NCBI GenBank assembly: GCA_936440205.1 | Contig: OW387150.1 | Coordinates: 37,816,295 to 37,880,294, forward strand | Source of the DNA: Lepidonotus clava | Taxonomy: Eukaryota > Annelida > Polychaeta > Phyllodocida > Polynoidae | Length of the DNA: 64,000 nucleotides | Direction: 5' to 3' | Part shown: one piece after another, positions 1-10,619 of the stretch | How the letters are laid out: every line of letters begins with the position of its first letter | How positions within the stretch are numbered: the stretch's first letter is position 1 | Translations under genes and position numbers: made by a program | The notes under the pieces: model-generated | Told to the model about the DNA's origin: nothing | Seen by the model: the letters and a program-made list of their open reading frames with translations, nothing else | Database searches by the model: none

Positions 1-196
1 GTATGTTTAAGTTTATGATATATGAGCATGCCACTGCACCTTAGACAACTTGTGACAAGACATAATTTTTCATAAGGACATATATTTTAAAAACATTATA
101 CGCCATTAATGATTTGTTCTTCACGCTTTCCTTCACAATCATTTCCATTAAAATGTCCAAGTTTTCCTGATAAAGCTTCAAAACTGTAATTTTCTT

Positions 197-3100
197 TCAC
201 AAACTATGTAGCTCTCCTATAACCAATGGCCACCTTGCCCCGTACCTCTGTCGCTGCTTGTCGTCCTGCTGACCGTGCTTCACTTTGCCCCCGCGCTTAC
301 CCTCCGCCCGGGACGCAGTCATCTCAATCGGTGGACACTTCTTTTTAACCTGCAAGTTAGAATCACAAAGAGTTAACTTTACTTCATATTGTTTCCATTG
401 AGTCACAATTTATTACTAAATTGTTTATAGGTATCAAAGAAATATCACTTCAATAATCATTCTCTAACAAAGAATTTTAAAGATTAAATTGAGTACCAAT
501 TAGATATAGAATTAGTGTCTTTGTATAAATTTTGTTAGAACTGATTTATATCGACAACTGGAAACCAACCATTTTTTCTTAAGCAACCTTTCGAAATTGA
601 GTCCGGAGAAACCCTAAAGTACATGACTGTATTTTATTTCTGGTAATCAAACCGTTATCTTCCTTTATCTCTCAGAAAAAAGAGAAACTCTACCCTAACC
701 CTAATCTAACTGTCCACTCACCTCTACGACACAGAAGAGCTCTGGCTCGGGGACTCCCTCACTACGGACGTAGATCATGAAGTCGGGTTTAGACACTTAA
801 CAATAACCCGCCTATTATAAACTATACACTCACCTCTACGACACAGAAGAGCTCTGGCTCGGGGACTCCCTCACTACGGACGTAGATCATGAAGTCGGGT
901 TTAGACACTTAACAATAACCCGCCTATTATAAACTATACACTCACCTCTACGACACAGAAGAGCTCTGGCTCGGGGACCCCCTCACTACGGACGTAGATC
1001 ATGAAGTCGGGTTTCCCCGTGTAGATAATTCTGTCGGGACAGTCGTCAGCAGACAGCATCATCTTTGAAGGACTGAAAATAAAGGTTTACTTGTTTAAAA
1101 TATCCTCTTTTTACTTATCTCAAAAATATGAAGTCTCAGACACATACTATTATGTTCTCAAATGGAAAATGAATCTTTTACAAACACACTCAACTGCTCA
1201 ATTTTATTTTCTAAATATTCGCTATAGGTAACAATACATTCAAGATAGACTGATTTACCTGTTAACAATCTAGAGGGAATGTATGAAATTTTGAGAGAAA
1301 TTTATAGGGACATATATAGATCATACTGCTATATGGGAGTATCAATTTCTACAGCCAGGTGGTGCTAGGACAATGTGGATTGGATACTATAGACTGGACA
1401 TGCAGGTGGCAGACAGCTCTCAGATCCCTTCAAGCACCACCCCGGCTCGGACTACCCTTGGGATTTTTGCCTTTACTGGCCAGTTTTTGATTATGTTTTC
1501 CTGGTCATTAAAACATTATTAGCCCAACTCACTGTGTGTTGTGTTTTCATTGTGTCACTTTTCATAGCGAACCTAGGAGAACATTGATACACAACAACTC
1601 ACTTGTTATCTAGAATAAAGTTCCTGTCAGTGCGGGCCCTGGAGTGGACCACGAGCGCCCCGAGTACCCCGTTCAGGAACTTATCGGCCAGGTACGAGGT
1701 CAGGTTCTCCCCGAAGGTGGGCTCCCGGCAGGCCAGCAGGAGGCGCTGCTGCAGGGAGAACGTGTTCATGTGAAGGATCTCCTCAGCCACCTTGTGTCTG
1801 GAAAAAATACATAAAATCAGATAATTTGTTGGGTAAGTTTAATGTCTGGCCAACCCTTTTGGGTTCTTTTACCAGGCTGCACAAAGTGATGCTTTTCAGC
1901 TGTGGGTGGTCATATCTATGATATAACCCAGAAGAAACCTGCCACTTGGTGCAATACCCTACTCATTACGAAGAGTGGCAAGGGGTCTTTTATGTGCAAT
2001 GTCCCATAGAAAGGACACCACACACCCGTCCTTTGATGACCATGTTGGGGGCACAAGGTGAATCAGACAAAAATCAGAGAAAAATATCTGATTCAGGAGT
2101 ACAAAAGAAACTATAGAAATTACAGTTTCTGAGCTATCATTGAAATTAGGAAATCGATTTAATGAAATGATTTGTTTACTTTGATACAGATGGGACGATG
2201 CGATCTATCGTTGTAATTTATTTTATGCAATAAATAATTTTATTCAATTAAAATTGAATATTTGTTTTAAAAAATTATCATCTATCAATTATTTCAAACA
2301 TAAATATTTTTCCTGGAAAGGAAAATTCCTCTCATCGTACATCTACATTCTCATCCATTTACTGATTTCATCACCCTTAATTCCTATTCATACCTCCCAT
2401 ACCCTTCACGTTGCATCTCAAATTTATATCACCAAAAGTATGCTTGATTTATTCAGACGTACAATAAGATTAATAACATTGATGCTAATAAGGGGTGGAT
2501 CTAATGTTAGGGTTGCAGGCATGCGCCGTACCCTTTTTTCCCCCAGAAAATTCAAGATATTTAAATCATTAAAAATCTTAATTTTAAAAATTCTTTTTAT
2601 ACTGTAACGCGCCATACCCTTTTCAAAGTTTTAATTGTGAATTCGTTTCAACTTACAGATACTTTTCCTCCGTTGACTTGCTCTGCGTGGACGTAGCCCC
2701 CTCCTCCGGCTGCCCCTGACTTTTAAACCGCGGGCTGAAACTCACGATCTCCTTCACCTTCTCGCGGTGTCGGTGCTGGTCGGGGCCGACGAGGTGACTC
2801 AGGATACAGTGGTCCTCCGCCATCGTCCCGGACAGACCAAGGATACGTGGGCCGTCCAGGTTCTTTAAAGGAGAACCGCAATGGCAATTTTAAAGGAGAA
2901 CCACAACGGCAACTTTAATTTTTATATTATGTTGAATGTGTTTTTGAAATATATCTACTGAAATAACTGCTATTGTATCATAAATATGGGAAAAAATTGA
3001 TATTCAAAAGTTATATTGTACAGTGGCTTCTAGATATACCGGGTACAGGTAACGTCATCTAGGCTCTGTTATTCATATATCTGCAAAATTACTAATAATA

Positions 3101-5567
3101 TATCAGAAATTTAAGAGACATCAATATCTAAATATTAAGATGCATAGTGGCTTCTACTGGCTGCAGGTGAAGTCATATAGGCTCTTACAAAAGGTTCTGG
3201 CTGTGGGTGACTACACCCCCCCCCCGTGCCTGAGAGCCTAGATGATGCCACAGCCCTGTATTAGAGCGTATTCACACTCCTAAAAAAGCTCATTTATTCT
3301 ACTGCATTATCCATACATGTTAATTTAAGTCTAATGGTGTTTAACATATAGGGCTATACTTATGTCGAGCCCTGAACGAAAACCGAAAGTACAACTAAGT
3401 GGTTTTTAATATATTTGGATTTTCGTTTTTTCCTTTGAGTTTCACCTTTAAGGCGGTGTCGAAGAATCCCAACACCTCGGCCTGGTCGGCCGGACTACTG
3501 TGGTCGGTGGGCGGTTGCTCGTTCTCCGGGCTGACGACTAACCCCCGCTCGGGGCCTGTGATGTCGTCCATGGTCAGCTCCCCAGCCACGTCCCTGGGAT
3601 CAGAGATGTAGTCCCCGCGCCGGTACACATACCTATTGGAAAATAATTTTTCAATAATTTTTCAATTATCTTTTTTTTCTTTTAATTTTGAATCTTTTAT
3701 TACTTATTTTTTACTGATGAAATATAACATGTATGGCACAAATATATGAAGTTGTGTTAAAATATTCCTGAATGTAGTCGCCACGCCGATACACGTAGAC
3801 TCTACCTGTTGGAACATGATTTTGTCAATGATTTTTTTATTATTATCTTTTTTTTTCCTAGGAATATATAGCAACAGCATGGAAGATCAAGTTTTTACTT
3901 GAGTGCTTTGTAGTGAATAAAAAATAAATAAAGAAAAAAAATAAAGAAAAAAATCTAAATTGTAATCAAGGTATGAACGTACCGTCGGAGTTCCCGGTCG
4001 TCCCAGTCTCCCGAGTCGTAGGGCACCGCATGCTTCTCCTTGTGTCCCCGCACCGCTCTGTACCCGGCCTTCACACCCTCCGACCGGCTCGTCCGGTGGT
4101 GGTGATGGTGGTGGTGCTCCCCCTTCTCTGTGACATGACAATGACAATGACAATGAATTTTATTCACAACCTCTTCACTGGAGGCATAAGAACATATATA
4201 TAGACTAATAGTAGAAACGATAAATAATTAAGGGATGCATGAGTGAGATTCCATGGGAGGCTCGTCACTGTTGGTACAATAATTAATGTTAGGTGTAGCA
4301 CCGAGTTAAGACTTTAAGAATAAAATTTGGGTTTCAGATCGGGAGAAACAAATGCTTTTGCTTAGGTTAACCATATATGTACATACTAACTAAACTTCTA
4401 CCCTAATTTAGCTAGAGCCACTCTTCTAGTATCTACTGAAGTACTTTGAAGATAAATATATTTAGAAATAATATGTTTTATAATACTGAAATGTCCTACC
4501 GTTTTTATGGTATGACACTACAGTGTAGCCCAGTGGTCTAGTAGAGGTTTTCTTTAACATGGCTAAACACTTAGGTTAAAGCGTTGTTAGAATAAATAGC
4601 ATTGGTAGGTATATTACATAAAAATTGAAAAATGCTAAAAAAAATATTGAAGAACATATTATCAGCCAGATATTTGGTGTCTAGTTTAATGTGTTTTTTG
4701 AATCTCTATGTGCATTGTTTCAAGAGTTACAGCCAGTTATACATGGTGCTCTGGTTTTGCCCTGTCATAATGACATGTGAATTTAGGGGGCTCCCCGCTG
4801 TGCAGCTTGGGGTCAATTTACAAACCAAAACTACATGTCATTTTGAAGGGAAAATAATGCAGATAAATATTCCTGCAGGTTCATTAAATATTCTCTTGAT
4901 CTTATATCTTCATTCTACGAGTGAAAACTCGGTCACAGCTTTTACTTCAAAAACTTTTTTTGTGTGTGCACATCCTAGCCTTGTATGAAATAATTTTACT
5001 TCAAAAACAGGGTCAGGGGGCACTTTTTGATGGAAAACTAGTGGAATGTAATATACCGGGCAGGCTAGGAAAATTCTCCAGTTTTCTGGTCGTCAGAGGA
5101 CAACCAATAACAGTAACCAGGTCGTCCACAAATATATTTATAGGTTGTCCACATTATAGGGACACAATCACTCATTCACAATATGATTTCTAAGAGGAAA
5201 ATCTAAATAATTGTTTATAATATCTGGTCGTCAGGAGGACGACCAAAATTCATTTTCTGTTCTTCCACACATATTTTTTTGGTCGTCGAGGACACGTGTA
5301 CATGCAGATTTTCCTAGCCTGTTACCTACCCGAGGTCCCTCCTCTCTGGGGGCTGGGGTGTGTTGGGAGTGAGGAGGCCGGGCCAGGAGTGGGGACACTC
5401 CCGCCCGTCTCCTCCCCCTCCCCCCGCCTCGCCTTACTCGGCGGCTCCTCCTCGTCCTCCTCCTCATCAGAAGACCATTCCTCCTGGTCTAGGTCGTTCT
5501 CCTCCTCTTCTGGGCTCAGAATTACCCCCGTCTCGGCCGGTCTTGGGGTGCCTCTCACTCCAGCCAT
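197..5567 (-). CDS. Unrecognised 416-aa protein with PD-(D/E)xK-like C-terminus (7 exons)
   Basis: I do not recognise this gene. Seven exons join in frame with GT/AG borders: 5567-5330, 4127-3983, 3632-3446, 2862-2657, 1797-1603, 1072-946 and 349-197. The start ATG at 5567 is the first one in frame. The N-terminus is acidic and disordered (EEEENDLDQEEW, then a glutamate run), followed by a seven-histidine run coded in exon 2. Middle exons carry DWDDRELRRYVYRRGDYISD and LDGPRILGLSGTMAEDH. The C-terminal part has the order of a PD-(D/E)xK nuclease core: a helix with Glu (PTFGENLTSYLADKFL), then GKPDFMIYV, then LFCVVEVKKK, with Asp and ExK in the usual places; an intron splits E|VK. Seeing the pattern is direct; nuclease fold or activity is inference. 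The exon chain is supported by phase agreement at all six junctions. Stop at 197-199. Confidence 0.72.
721..1015. repeat. 112-bp tandem repeat copying the 3' part of an exon
   Basis: Three near-identical copies with a 112-bp period (starting 721, 833 and 945; the third is partial). Each holds the 3' part of the sixth exon of the minus-strand gene, coding GKPDFMIYV to FCVVE, plus its GTGAGT donor and about 40 bp of intron. Only the copy at 945 has the exon's 5' half and acceptor, so it is the functional one. The copies differ at about one position, so the duplication is recent. Confidence 0.85.
1890..2085 (-). mobile_element. SINE-like fragment
   Basis: Read on the minus strand, this stretch contains TGCACATAAAAGACCCCTTG followed by GCCACTC, closely like the central segment of the SINE at 63459-63720 (TGCACATTAAAGAACACCTG). 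No tRNA-like head is visible here. Lies in an intron of the leftmost gene. Confidence 0.45.
5061..5321. mobile_element. MITE with TIR CAGGCTAGGAAAAT
   Basis: Perfect 14-bp inverted ends, CAGGCTAGGAAAAT at 5061-5074 and ATTTTCCTAGCCTG at 5308-5321. The inside has several copies of GGTCGTC and its complement around GGACGACC. No coding capacity. It ends only a few bases from the exon 1 donor of the minus-strand gene, so the first intron begins almost at once with this element. No clear target duplication. Confidence 0.7.
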
Positions 5568-5887
5568 CACTGTTTGTGTTTATTTTGTGTATTCGCTGGT
5601 CGGCGGCTGACTGGTTGGGGGAGAGAGAGGGGACGAGGAAACCAGCTTCAGCACGGGGAGAACAAAGGCGCCACCTGTCGTGGGCGATAATGGGGGTATT
5701 TGGTGAACTGCCACGCCCCCTTCTCAGATAGGGTTGATTGGGACTGGACTTTGGAATCTCTGTCCTCGTAGAATTGGATTGAAAACACACCTTAGCATAT
5801 CATTGAATAGATCTTGATTTTAGGACATGATGGAAATGTATTTTCTTTTATTTTTATCTATTCTTTTAAAATTATTTCGCTTTTAAA

Positions 5888-6242
5888 CAGGGTACCAACC
5901 CAAATTCCATTTTCTAGTTCCCTGTTTTTTCCTTGAGATTTCCCTGTCCCACTGAAATTTGTCCCTGTTATATCCAGCAAGTTGTTCAAATTTAAAAGCC
6001 TCTGCATGAATAAAGCATTTGGCAAACCAGCAACAAAAAGTTAAATCCCTTTTTTTTTTATTAAAAAAAAAAAAAAAGGTGAATCGCTATGTCTTGAGAA
6101 GGAGGAATTTCAGAACCTGGCCAAATGAAATTTTCTGTGTTTTCCCTGTGTTTTGGCAAAATTTACAAATTCCCTGTGTTTTCCCTGTCAGGGAATACTT
6201 TTTTCCCATTTTCCCTGTTTTACATGTGTGGTTGGTACCCTG
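5888..6242. mobile_element. MITE with TIR CAGGGTACCAACC, TTTAAA duplication
   Basis: Inverted ends CAGGGTACCAACC (from 5888) and GGTTGGTACCCTG (to 6242), flanked on both sides by TTTAAA. The inside carries many direct copies of TTTTCCCTGT, the reverse complement of the motif repeated in the element at 59468-59982, so the two appear related and lie in opposite orientation. No protein. Confidence 0.75.
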
Positions 6243-6766
6243 TTTAAAGTTCAGGGAAAGTACACTGAACTTTACTTGTTCTGCTAAAAAAAACACAAAA
6301 AAAACAAACGAGTAAGAATCAGGTGAAACCACACAAAACAAGGAGTCTCAGATCATATGTGCTTATCTTCTTTTATACATACAAGTTTGTGTACCTTGCA
6401 ATGTACAAGAATCGATGGATAATGTTTATTATCCAGCAACATCATAAACTATTTTACATAACAAGAGCAGTGTACAAGACAGTGCTGTCCTACCCCACAA
6501 GCCTAAACAGACGTCAATAATATCAGTGAAATGGTAATACGTACTAAATACGTCACCCTTACCACGTTAGACAAGCAAAATACGGACAAGTCCTTTGGTA
6601 TCTTGAGTCATCATAGGATCTCTTATATCGTTTTTTATGTGATACTTTTATACTTTTTTTTACCTCGACTCAGTCATATTGCATCTCTTTTCAAAGCGTC
6701 AGGTTTTGACTGATTTAGAGATATTGTCAATATATTATACATTTAGAATATATCTGAACAGCAGAG

Positions 6767-6986
6767 GGGGGTGGGATGGTGTAGCGGGTTTGGTTCTCGC
6801 CTCTCACTCGAATGGACCAGGTTTGAGCCTGGGCCAGATCCATTACACCACCTTGCCTCACCGTCATTTACACCCCCATAGATTCAGTCATTGTACTTGA
6901 TACAAAAACACAAACATGAGTTGGTGTTGATATAGCTGAAAAATTGCTGAATACACCTTAAACTCCAACAATCATCATCATCATAT
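6767..6986 (+). mobile_element. tRNA-derived SINE
   Basis: Head with A-box-like GGTGTAGCGGGTTTGGTTC and B-box-like GGTTTGAGCCTGG, then a body with CACCTTGCCTCACCGTCATT and a tail AGCTGAAAAATTGCTGAATA ending in a short ATC repeat. The same body and tail occur at 33665-33890 and, inverted, at 49103-49311. Confidence 0.75.
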
Positions 6987-7566
6987 ATGTCAATGGAGAC
7001 CCAACACCTAAAGTTCTGCTTTCGTAAGGCGCTAGAAACCTACACCTTTTAAGGTAAGTGAATGACAACATATCAGACAGAAAATGAGAAGTTAAGCTTC
7101 AGATTCCTTCAAGATGAGGTCAATTCTGATCAAAACAATAGCTCTTTGAATAGCATTAAAAACTTCCAAGAACCTATAAAACCATCCACTTTGTAAATGA
7201 CAAGTTTAATTTAGAGAGGGCGGTCATTTAAAATATACACCGATATTCTCTGAGCCCTTTCTTCACAGGTGGGTATGGATAACTAACTAGCGCTCTAAGT
7301 TGCTAATTTATCACAGGTTCTTCCCTAGTCTACTTAAAACAATTGTGTGTCTTCTATATACATACACATACATTATACTCGGTTAATGTTACCATTAGTC
7401 CTTAGATGCGCTGCGGCAGTTAATTATTACAGATAGGTTGACAAGTTTGTACAGGCAACAAGGTTTTACAGAGACGTCATATTATATTAAGAAAAACAAT
7501 CAAATAGAAATGATTGGGTAGATATGTACCTTTAAAACAGGTTATTTATGATAGAGATTTATATAA

Positions 7567-7764
7567 AGCCCCATACCCACTAAGCAACTTTTAAAGTTCG
7601 GCAATGGATCGGCGGTAAAATTGGTCGATTCTTATAATCGCCTGTTAGTATGGTATATTGAAATGTGTATGTTTGATCTGAATCGGTGCTAAAATCAGGG
7701 GTAGAACTGCCCAGTAGAAATTGCCCAACTGTGTAAAAGTTGCTTAGTGGGTATGGGATGGGGC
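7567..7764. mobile_element. MITE with TIR AGCCCCATACCCACTAAGCA, copy 1
   Basis: About 24 bp of inverted ends (CCATACCCACTAAGCAACTT at the left, its complement with TTGCTTAGTGGGTATGG at the right). Left flank TAA. A diverged second copy lies at 8970-9179. A 3-bp TAA duplication would fit PIF/Harbinger-type MITEs; family assignment is inference. Confidence 0.75.
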
Positions 7765-8969
7765 AAAGGACTCGCGGGATAAAATTGATAAAACTTTAGG
7801 GTATACACAGATATAGAGTGTTTTGAAAGAAACCCGATTTTCAGTTACCCCTATTTCTTTTCACTGGTGTCACCAACCTAGCGAACATTAACAAATATTA
7901 TACAATATTTAATCATACATGTGTCGTCTTTTAGAAATATGAGGCAAATCTGTATCTTTGAATAGGCTCAAGATAATATACAGCAACATCCATTTCCCCA
8001 AAGTCTACGAGTACTTAATATTTGTCCTTTTTTCCGGACCCTCCTACACTCTATCGCTGCGTGTGGAATCCTATCAGACAGGTTTACTTATAAATAACAT
8101 TATAATGGCACTAAAGGTCTTTTAAACCCTTTTAGGCTCCACCCCTTTGTTTTTGTTTTTTTCTTGAAAACAAGTTTTCTTTTTGGTTTGGTAATTTGAA
8201 GACAGAAGCTGTGGTATAGTGGGAGAAATTGTCATGAAAAGTGCAAATCGTTTTTTCAGTGTGTATGTAAAGTACTAATATCAACTACAGTGGCAATGAT
8301 ATTGCTTTTTAGAATTCCACACTACTCGACAGTTCTTGTCAAGCCAAGCTATAGTAGATTATCACTTGGTAAAATCTCACTGATACTCCGGGAAATTTGA
8401 CACCCTAACCCACGACATTTCTCATAATCATTTACTTTCTCGATGTAATTGTGGAGTTATGATTTATTTACTTTAAAAACAGCAATACCCTTAATCGGGA
8501 AAGACTATCGACAAATACATGAACATAGTTTTTCAAACCGAAATCTCCCTTCTGAACAATTTGAACAGAGAAACTTCTGGTTATTCTTACTAATTGTGAA
8601 ATAAACTAAGTTGTTCTCCCCCTAAAATACTGAATCTTTAAGTAATAACTAGTCCTAAAATACACTGAAACTTTCCCTAATTCGAGATATGTTTTCAAGT
8701 TACACCCCTGACTCATACCTAAATACAATGCAACTGACATCCATGTTTTCTACTCGAACAAGTCAGGCTTTCAACACACACACAAGGGGCCTTCCATTAA
8801 GTATATATGTATCAATGGGGGATGAGGAGGAAGGGGAGGGCTCATGTACAAATGTGTGGGGAGCGTGGGGGGTTTGGATTAGTTTTTTAATGTGCGTATG
8901 TACAAAATGAAAGGCCCGTAAAAAATTACAAGATTAATAGACTGGAGTGAAGGTCGCTACTCGCATTAA

Positions 8970-9179
8970 AGCCCCATACACTAAGCAACTTTACAAAGTT
9001 CGGCAACAGATCGGCACTAAATACTGCGAATTCTTATCATCGCCTATTAGTATAGTATATTGAAATGTTCATGTTTGATAAGAGTCAGTGCAAAAATTGG
9101 CCGATTCTAGAATTTAGTGCCGATTTTAGTGCCAATCTGTTGCCCAATGGTGTAAAAGTTACTTAGTGGGTATGGGGCT
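8970..9179. mobile_element. MITE of the same family, copy 2, TAA duplication
   Basis: Begins AGCCCCATAC and ends GTATGGGGCT, with TAA on both sides (8967-8969 and 9180-9182). Inner sequence aligns with the copy at 7567 (shared TTAGTATRGTATATTGAAAT). No ORF. Confidence 0.78.
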
Positions 9180-9935
9180 TAAGGTTTCAGGTTACATGTG
9201 TTTATCTGATATTAAACACCTGTGTTTAACTTATATTAAACACAAATTATATTTCATATAGTTTCCTCACTCCTAGCATAGTGAACGTATAGCTTCATGG
9301 ATAATAAAGCATGTGGAATGAAGGAAGAAAAACACCGACATAGAAAGTCCGTCCGTCCACGTCATTCACGTCAAATTTCAAGAGTTCAGGTTTGTCGGAG
9401 ACAACCCGCGGTTTGCATCTACATCTAAGTGAAGAGTTTTTTCAACCATGGATCCGACAGTCTCACGTCTATGTTTTGGCCATTTGAAGTGCGACTGACC
9501 ATTTGAACAAATCTAACCTCCATATCTTAGTGGTGTTTGTAAAATTAATTTCTGTCCCTATGGTAGGCCAGTGCGTGGAGGGGCGGCCCTTTTTTTATTT
9601 TCGACAGAAGAAAAGAAAAAATTCTACCAAAATATTCATATTTTAAAGGTGTTTGACACGTTTACTCTTTTTCATTCAGTTTTGGTATGATTAGGCCTTA
9701 TTTGTTCTCCACCATTTTTCGATTATTTTTCTTCTCAATGAATTTTTCCCAGTCAGCGGTATACTAATTCAGCTTGTTATGTGCCGTATACTTCCAGGAA
9801 TCTATCAATATCCAGACTAACTTTCTTCCTCTGTAGACAATGTCCAGAGCATTTCTTCACAAAATTTCTTTAGTTTTCTTGTTGAATTGCTCAATCAATA
9901 AAACTGTTTATCAAGACAGTATCAAGGTTGGCTTA

Positions 9936-10510
9936 AGGCTATATATTCCACTATCTGGTTGGCCGCATTTGTGGTTGTTATTTTTAGGTGCCGCAAGCAA
10001 TTTGCAGTTTTGATACCAACATGTTGGTATCTAGTACCGCAAGCAAACCTTATAAATCCTATATAAAAAAACACATGTGCCGCAAACACCCATATTCCAC
10101 CTTACAGTACCAGGGTGCCCACGCCTTTTCAAAAATCAAAATAAGACCTAAATAAGACCTTTATAATATCTTGTCGGGTACAAAAATAAGACCTTTTCAA
10201 GATATTTTTAGGAAGATTTTTTGAACTCTTTAAGTTTTTATACATTCTATCAAAAATAAGTAAACATTATAATGACAGGAGGAAAAATTATATCTTGTAA
10301 TAAATTGAGATTGACCAAAAATAAGACCTTTCTAAGACCTCTGGACCAAAAATAAGACCTTTCTAATAGCCTTATAAATGGCAAAACCAAAATAAGACCT
10401 TATAAGACCTTATAAGACCTGCGTGGGCACCCTGAGTACCCTACCGCAAGCCATTTTCTTGCGTTTTTTCATGGTGCCGCAAGCAACTACCACATAGTGG
10501 AATATAGCCT
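9936..10510. mobile_element. MITE with TIR AGGCTATATTCCACTAT, hosting a second MITE
   Basis: Inverted ends AGGCTATA.TTCCACTAT and ATAGTGGAATATAGCCT, flanked by TTA. The inside has repeated TGCCGCAAGCAA and the palindrome ACCAACATGTTGGT. Its right half is interrupted by the element at 10111-10434. Relatives sharing the CCRTATTCCAC ends lie at 25215, 29024 and 42533. Confidence 0.75.
10111..10434. mobile_element. Nested MITE with TIR CAGGGTGCCCACGC, AGTAC duplication
   Basis: Perfect 14-bp inverted ends, CAGGGTGCCCACGC and GCGTGGGCACCCTG, flanked by AGTAC at 10106-10110 and 10435-10439. The inside is made largely of direct ATAAGACCT repeats, nine or more, all in one orientation. It sits inside the older element 9936-10510. 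Confidence 0.85.
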
Positions 10511-10619
10511 TTAATGTTCATTTCACTAACTGCTTTCTGTCTATTTCAGTATAAATACAAACAGCCTATGAACAAGGCAGTGATGAGGGTCCCTTTATGT
10601 CCTATGGTGCTGGCGCCCA

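Larger units (their letters stand above)
5568..10619. other. Intergenic, repeat-rich, no gene seen
   Basis: Between two minus-strand genes. Apart from the MITEs and SINE listed separately I see only AT-rich unique sequence. The open frames here are short and lack domain signals. 5568-5720 is GC-rich, directly upstream of the leftmost gene's ATG, and probably holds its promoter and 5' UTR, but I see no TATA box. Confidence 0.6.

Noticed and set aside
2254-2607. 117-codon frame inside an intron of the leftmost gene
   Set aside because: AT-rich, no domain signal, and lies in intronic sequence on the other strand.
4081-4160. Zinc-finger or metal-binding protein suggested by the His7 run
   Set aside because: The run is a CAC/CAT repeat in one exon without cysteines; low complexity is enough to explain it.
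5322-5790. Overlapping frames of 100-123 codons on both strands near the leftmost gene's first exon
   Set aside because: Caused by high GC and the glutamate-coding repeat; only the minus frame starting at 5567 joins to the next exon in phase.
6767-6840. Functional tRNA gene
   Set aside because: A and B boxes are present but there is no complete cloverleaf, and the body continues into the SINE family shared with other sites.
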